A DNA stretch of 64,000 nucleotides from Branchiostoma belcheri (Eukaryota; Chordata; Leptocardii; Amphioxiformes; Branchiostomatidae): assembly GCF_001625305.1 (NCBI RefSeq), contig NW_017803932.1, positions 1,144,362 to 1,208,361 on the forward strand, written 5' to 3'. Below the pieces are notes generated by a model. It saw nothing but the letters and a program-made list of their open reading frames with translations. It was not told the origin of the DNA and searched no databases. A program made the translations under genes and the position numbers. Position 1 is the first letter of the stretch. The number at the start of each line of letters is the position of its first letter. Of the stretch, positions 58,601-64,000 are shown in pieces.

Positions 58601-61600
58601 AAATTAGAATCCTCAGCTCTTCCTAAGGATCTCAAACTGGTCTTTATTGGAGAAACTAGCTACGACTTTTAAAAGTTAAGACAGACAAGTATTACGGAAG
58701 GTCTTTTAGAAATATGCTGCTTGTATCCTTGAGTTGACAGCAATGCAAGAAGGTTGCATGCAGACAGAGCCAAGTTGGCCGTGTCCCTAAGCCATTGTGA
58801 CTGGCAAGTAACACCTCAAGTTGTTGCTCTGCTCCTGACCTGCTTATTTTGCTTGTCATGCATCATTCTGTAGGGGACAAGAGAAGACACCAAGGCTGCT
58901 CACTTGAAATTCAATCTGCCTGAACATCTCACATACCTTGTTATCCTGTGTCTGTGTTTGACTTTTAAAGCCAGTCAAAGACAGGTGCAGGACATTGAGT
59001 TCAGTATTTCAGACCACTGTTTGCTATTTTTCCTATAAACATAGCTGTTTTTTCTGATGTCCAATACTTGCAAAAGCTAGTTCTGTTTGGTATGTACAAT
59101 TTCCAAACAGCTAATAAATTTTGACTCCCTTGGGGGTAAGGTAATAAATCTATAAGGTATGCACACGTGACAGTTACCTAATTCTTCAGATCCTAGCTTA
59201 ATCATCCGTACACCTCTTTCATCTTTTATTCTATTTACAGATGAAGAAACTTGTGACACTGTGAAAGAGTTCAATGTTTTCCATGGCATAATTCAAAGTC
59301 AGTTGATATGGCTACCAGCCAAGACATACCATAATTTACCTTGGGTTGACAGTTCTGAGTTGAAGTACAAATAAGAAGTACAGTATAATGTATACCTGCA
59401 GTGCTTAGACGTGAGAAAGTTCAAGTTGTGTTTTCAAGTGTCTACACTTACAACCTTAAGATAAACGTGTACCAAGATAAAGAAATATGCTTGACCAAAA
59501 CATCCTAAGCCCTTCTCTTAACATGCAAAATCCATTATGGGGTAACAACATACATATACTGGTCCTTAGTAAAACTTGAGTTAAAACCATGTACAAGAAG
59601 TACATGTGTGTGACTCAGGTTCAGAGTGGGTTTCAGTCCCTTGCTGCTAGGGACTACGTCAGTTCCTCACCACATGGTAGATACTGACAACTTCTGATTT
59701 AGTTGCTAAGTTTACAAACAAATAACTGAATACTATCAACACACATTTCTACAGTCCTGTACCCTTCTGAATAAAGCTCAAAGCGATTCTCTCTTTGTGA
59801 ACTTTGTCAAAGATGTAATGCTGTAGGTAGTTGGTGGTACTAGTTGTCAAGGGCTAGTTGTGGATGTGTGAAACCTAAGGCTTGTTATCCAGCTTGCCTT
59901 TCAAGAACTTTGGTGGTGGCACCAGTAGACAAATAACGCACCAAATGGCAAGATGCTGTTAACATGCTATCGCACCTTAATCAAATCTGCTGGGCAAACT
60001 TTGGGACCATGTCAGTCCACGTGAGAACCTCTCTCTATTTACTGTGGACTATTGGGTTTCCCGCCTTTTCTACAGAGTAGGTGCAGCTCACTTTGTCTGA
60101 CGTAAGGTTTTTACTACGTGCCAAAACGTCTCTGTTCTCACAACCTGACCTTAACTGCTCTTATGTTTCATCCTGTTAGAATCAAGTACATTGTTGTAGT
60201 CCTTGGCAAAGACTTCTGCTAAATCCTTTACATCCTGAACCAATCATAAGACAACAACAGTGATGGTATAGACACCTGTGGAGTCTTATCATGCTGACTG
60301 TACATCTAAGTGTTCAGCCTTTCATTTTTTTCTTGTCCGAGCAGGAACATACATCAGGCTAATTGTGACTGTGTATTTGATGCATGTTTGTATGCCCTTT
60401 ATACAAGTGACAAGAAAAGGAACAATTGAAATGGCTGATTCAACTTTCAACACAAGAAACCCAACTCCATTATAATCCCCCAAGGCCACAATGGAGTTTA
60501 TAGAGGCCTGAATCTGTGTGAAGGATTTCCTTGATACATAACTCTTTTCCTGCACACCTGGAGCTGAGGATTCTGTTGTTTCCAGATTATGACTTAACTC
60601 CTTATCTGTCATATACTGACAGCTAGTAAGAACCTTAGGACACCTCAATGCAGGGAGCACAAAGGATTAAAGCAGGTGATGACAGAAGCCTAATAAAAAC
60701 CCTCAGAACAAAGGTGAAGTGAATAAGAGTCTCCTGCAAGGGTCTCTGGTTACACGTCTTGTGAATTCCAAGGATACAGGTCCTAATGACCTCTTCTTGT
60801 ACCTGTAGCTCTGGGAGCGTGCGGAGACTAGGGTTACCTGCCAGGTATGCACGCTACACCAGGTAGTCAGCAAGTCTGCCGGGGTATCGCTTACTTAATG
60901 CTTTCATCTTCACAAAGTCTTGTAAGATTTCATGTACCTTCAAGTATGTGCCCTCCATTCTTGACTATTTTCGTAAGCAGTTTCCAAAGCTTCCCTTGTC
61001 CTTGCAATTGATTGGATTACAACATACAGGACAAACTTTCGCCTTCTTTACAAAACTTAAGTACAATGTATATCATTATTAAAAAGTACTGGCTGAGTTG
61101 TTTAATCAAGTCTTCAAAACAACTCGGTAATTGGTAACACTAGTACACTACAATATAAGTAGAGATAGCGACATTGAAGAAGCGATGGTCCTTGTTTTTA
61201 TATCAGATGTTTTATCTCCAGGTACTAAACTTGTTGTTTCAACCTCCAAAAACTTTTCAGCAAATTCATGAGACAGTAGATATGTACGTAAGATGGTCTC
61301 CAAATGCAGATCTGCCATACTGTGTTGTGCATATGCGAACATACAGAAGTACCCCCTCCTCTTTCTGACTGGCCAAAACAAGTAAAATACACCCTCATCA
61401 GCTCCTCCAGGCTAGGATGAAGCCAGGTAGCAGCAATTACCCCAGGTAACACAAGGAGCGGTGCTGCGATCACTTACAGGGTCTCCATGTAGTGTTTATC
61501 TAGGCCTTTATGCCGCTGCCAATCACTGCCATTAGTGGAGATCCCACTGCTGGGGTGAGTAAACACTGAAACCTGAGGTCCGCTCCACCGCCCTGTTACC

Positions 61601-63620
61601 TACAGCTAGAGCATCAGCAGGTGTGACAACCACTTATCTCTGCAGTTTGGTCTACCTGGGCTTCAAAGCCTGTCCTTGGACAGGAGATTAGAACTACCCA
61701 AAACAGGCCCCCTGCACTGTCGCAATCCACAGACGCTTGCCATCCCCAGTACAATGAATAAAGCGTAATACACACCTGGACCAATGTACATGAGTTATAG
61801 CAGGTGGGTACAACTGTCATGGGTCAGGATATTAATGTAGAAACTAATATCCTCCCAAATGCAGACTACTTTGTTCACTTGAGAAGAACAACCAGGTTGT
61901 GTTACATCTTAATATAGAGGAGGTCATGAGAAATGAGCTCACTTCAGTATGACCTTTCAAGTGACATGATCCTAAAAGAAAATTTACACATGTTCATTTT
62001 GTTCTCTCTTTATGTGAACGCATATACAAATGGTGTAAACTGGTGAAAACTGAACATATTATAAAACTACAATAGTCAATTGTATAACAATTACCTGTTC
62101 TTAGCCTTCTTCTATACACCTGGTATAAGAGACTAAATGCTTGCCATATCTTCTGCAACAAAGTGTGTTATAGCTTATCTGTACTATTCAAAAACCATTC
62201 AACAGACTTTTATAGTACATGTATCATCTACTCCATACAACAAGAAAATTGGTGAGAGATTGTGACTACTGCACAGCTGTGTAGAAAAGGGACCACAGTA
62301 AGAGAGGTCAGCCAGATAAGGCAAAAGGTGGGGTCAGGCAATTGTCACCATGTTTAAAACTCCCTTTATTCCTTTGACTGAAGCTGACCTGGGTGAAAAG
62401 TTACTCCAGGATAAATAGTAATCTGTTCCTTGTAGGTGGAGTACAATTCTACTTTCTCTTACCCAGGGACTGATGGCCAAGGATGAAACAAAGATCATCA
62501 TTACAAAAAGTACAGATCATCAATGAAGATGCAACAGGTGGTTGTCTACTAACATGCAGGTGCATTTGTTTGGTAAATTGGTACAGCTGTCTTGATTGGG
62601 TTGAATTTTGTGACATCAATCTTGATAGAGCTGATGATTAGCTTGAAATCCTGCAATCATAATATTAAAAGAATACAACCCTGTAATCGATACAGTTAGA
62701 TCTATTTACTGGTTTTATTCCACAAGTGTTGATGGTTTGGCTTTGATAAAAACTATAACCTTGAGATTTTATTCTTACACATACATGTAGCAACTTTAAC
62801 CTTTAGCAAGTGTTTGTAAGATTTGGAGTTGGATAGAAAGAATGTGTCTCGGCAGTGTCAGCTTGGTCAGCACTAAGTGGAGCAAATTTACAGAAGGGTT
62901 AGAGCTGACACCAACACTGCCAAACACACTTTACACCCCAGCATGCTAACCCGTGTAACGCAAACCCAACCCAAAACAGCCCTCATTTACCTCCCTGTCA
63001 CGGCCTCTTTGATCTCCACATGCTCTGTGTTGAATCAATTTTCATCAGATGATCAACATTCAGCAGCCAATAAAGCAATAGACTCACTTACACATGTGCA
63101 ACATCCATTAGTCTTACTTTCATTAAACTGGGTTTTAAAAAATAGTCTGAAACATCTTTGAACTGAAATAAATAGTTCTTGATTTATACAAAGTTGATGA
63201 TGCTTGAAATTTTATAGTGATTATAGATATACTTTCTTTTCTATGATACATAAAGAACTGGAGTACATTTTGTTCCAAAAGTAATTATTGTTACTTAATG
63301 TTAGAGGCATCACAAAAAAATAAAGTGTAACAGTTTAAGATTAGAAAACAAGAAAATATAAATACAGAAAGTAGTCTATTAAGAACGATTCAAGGAAACT
63401 TTTACAAAGTATCAAATATTTAATTTGTTGAAACAATATTGATTTGCCACTGATGGCAGCAGTGATATGAGGAAAATGGGGACAGGACTGTTTGCCTGTG
63501 TGCTGAAGCATGCAAGGGACAAGTGGGATAAAAGCAGGAGAGTGGACAGAAGAGTGCTGAAGGGTCATCAACCTCCACTGACCATTGGACAGACATAAAT
63601 GGTCATGAGTGGACAACGGA
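52638..63620 (-). other. STARD9: Upstream intron or flank, 11 kb, no exon found
   Basis: The exon with the VRVRP and DYSYWS motifs should lie upstream of the P-loop exon. I looked for those motifs and suitable donors on the minus strand and found none that convinced me. The region holds short chance open frames on both strands, with no RNA gene or clear mobile element until 63.6 kb. It is most likely a long 5' intron. Confidence 0.5.
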
Positions 63621-63621
63621 A

Positions 63622-63993
63622 GCGGGCTTTTAGCTAGGGGGTGTCCAGGGTGTCTTTTTGGACGCCCTGTACTGAAAATACTAAGAAATTGGACGCCCTA
63701 CTTTTTGGTAGGACACCCTAAAGACGCCCTGTTTTTTTCCACTCCCAACCCCTGCCATGCACATATGCCTCTCTTCAGCCTTACTATAAATACAAAAATG
63801 ATGGTTTACTGAAGGACAAAAACTCGAATTCCTCAAAATTTGTAACTCAAAATGCAAAAAAGTAGTGTTTGAGAGCATTTTGACTTTCAAAAAAGGCCCC
63901 CTAAAAAGCTTGTGCACCGTGCATCTTTGCTGAGCATAGCATACAATGCAAAAAAAATGGACGCCCAACAAAAAAATCCTAGCTAAAAGCCTT
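63622..63993. mobile_element. Short inverted-repeat element (MITE), hAT-like
   Basis: A 14-bp perfect inverted repeat GGCTTTTAGCTAGG at 63625-63638 and its complement at 63978-63991. AACGGAA occurs just outside each end (63615-63621 and 63994-64000), a target duplication of at least 7 bp cut by the window edge. The inside has repeated GGACGCCC-type words (63660, 63692, 63722, 63959) and a hairpin at 63646-63669. No coding capacity. An 8-bp duplication would fit the hAT superfamily. Confidence 0.65.
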
Positions 63994-64000
63994 AACGGAA

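Noticed and set aside
58935-59010. Possible first-motor exon ending in a GTATGTGAG donor
   Set aside because: The donor looks good, but the translation before it (FKSQTQTQDNK) does not resemble any kinesin motor segment and a stop lies close upstream.

Overview
The window looks like a single, very large animal gene on the minus strand plus its introns. The DNA is AT-rich and intron-rich, with canonical GT-AG splice sites. Two unmerged, clearly diverged haplotypes sit side by side across a 20-N gap. The protein is closest to the deuterostome STARD9/KIF16A branch of the kinesin-3 family. Together these suggest a highly heterozygous marine invertebrate, most likely an amphioxus (Branchiostoma). 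The species call is inference.

Reading the minus strand from right to left: 52.6-64 kb is upstream intron or flank in which I find no first exon. The motor domain is spread over small exons from 52.6 to 41.3 kb. A neck and linker follow (40.5-40.1 kb), then a pair of alternative exons (36.4-35.7 kb), an FHA-like domain (35.4-33.2 kb), a Ser/Pro linker (32.6 kb) and a coiled coil (30.1-13.2 kb, split by a 16.3-kb intron). Last comes one giant exon, 12,779 bp in this window, open to the left edge without a stop. All exon phases from the P-loop exon to the giant exon agree (698 codons, then at least 4,259 more). The carboxy end, where STARD9 proteins carry a START lipid-binding domain, lies beyond the left edge. 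The amino terminus is also missing.

The giant exon encodes a mostly disordered, acidic Ser/Thr-rich tail with distinct islands: a basic SPTK-rich stretch, an array of eight xSxDSL motifs, five imperfect repeats of about 52 residues, a 30-residue tandem duplication, three amphipathic helices resembling PKA RII-anchoring helices, and a RVSF plus SILK pair resembling protein phosphatase 1 docking sites. If real, this giant kinesin is a kinase/phosphatase scaffold as well as a motor.

Seven motor exons occur twice (42.3-45.9 and 45.9-51.0 kb). The copies differ only synonymously in exons, flank the N gap, and do not join in frame. They are best read as two alleles left by the assembler, not a gene duplication. 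One allele carries a 1,666-bp DNA-transposon-like insertion with terminal inverted repeats and TTA target duplications. A second, short inverted-repeat element closes the right end of the window. I found no tRNA, rRNA, CRISPR or retrovirus-like element.
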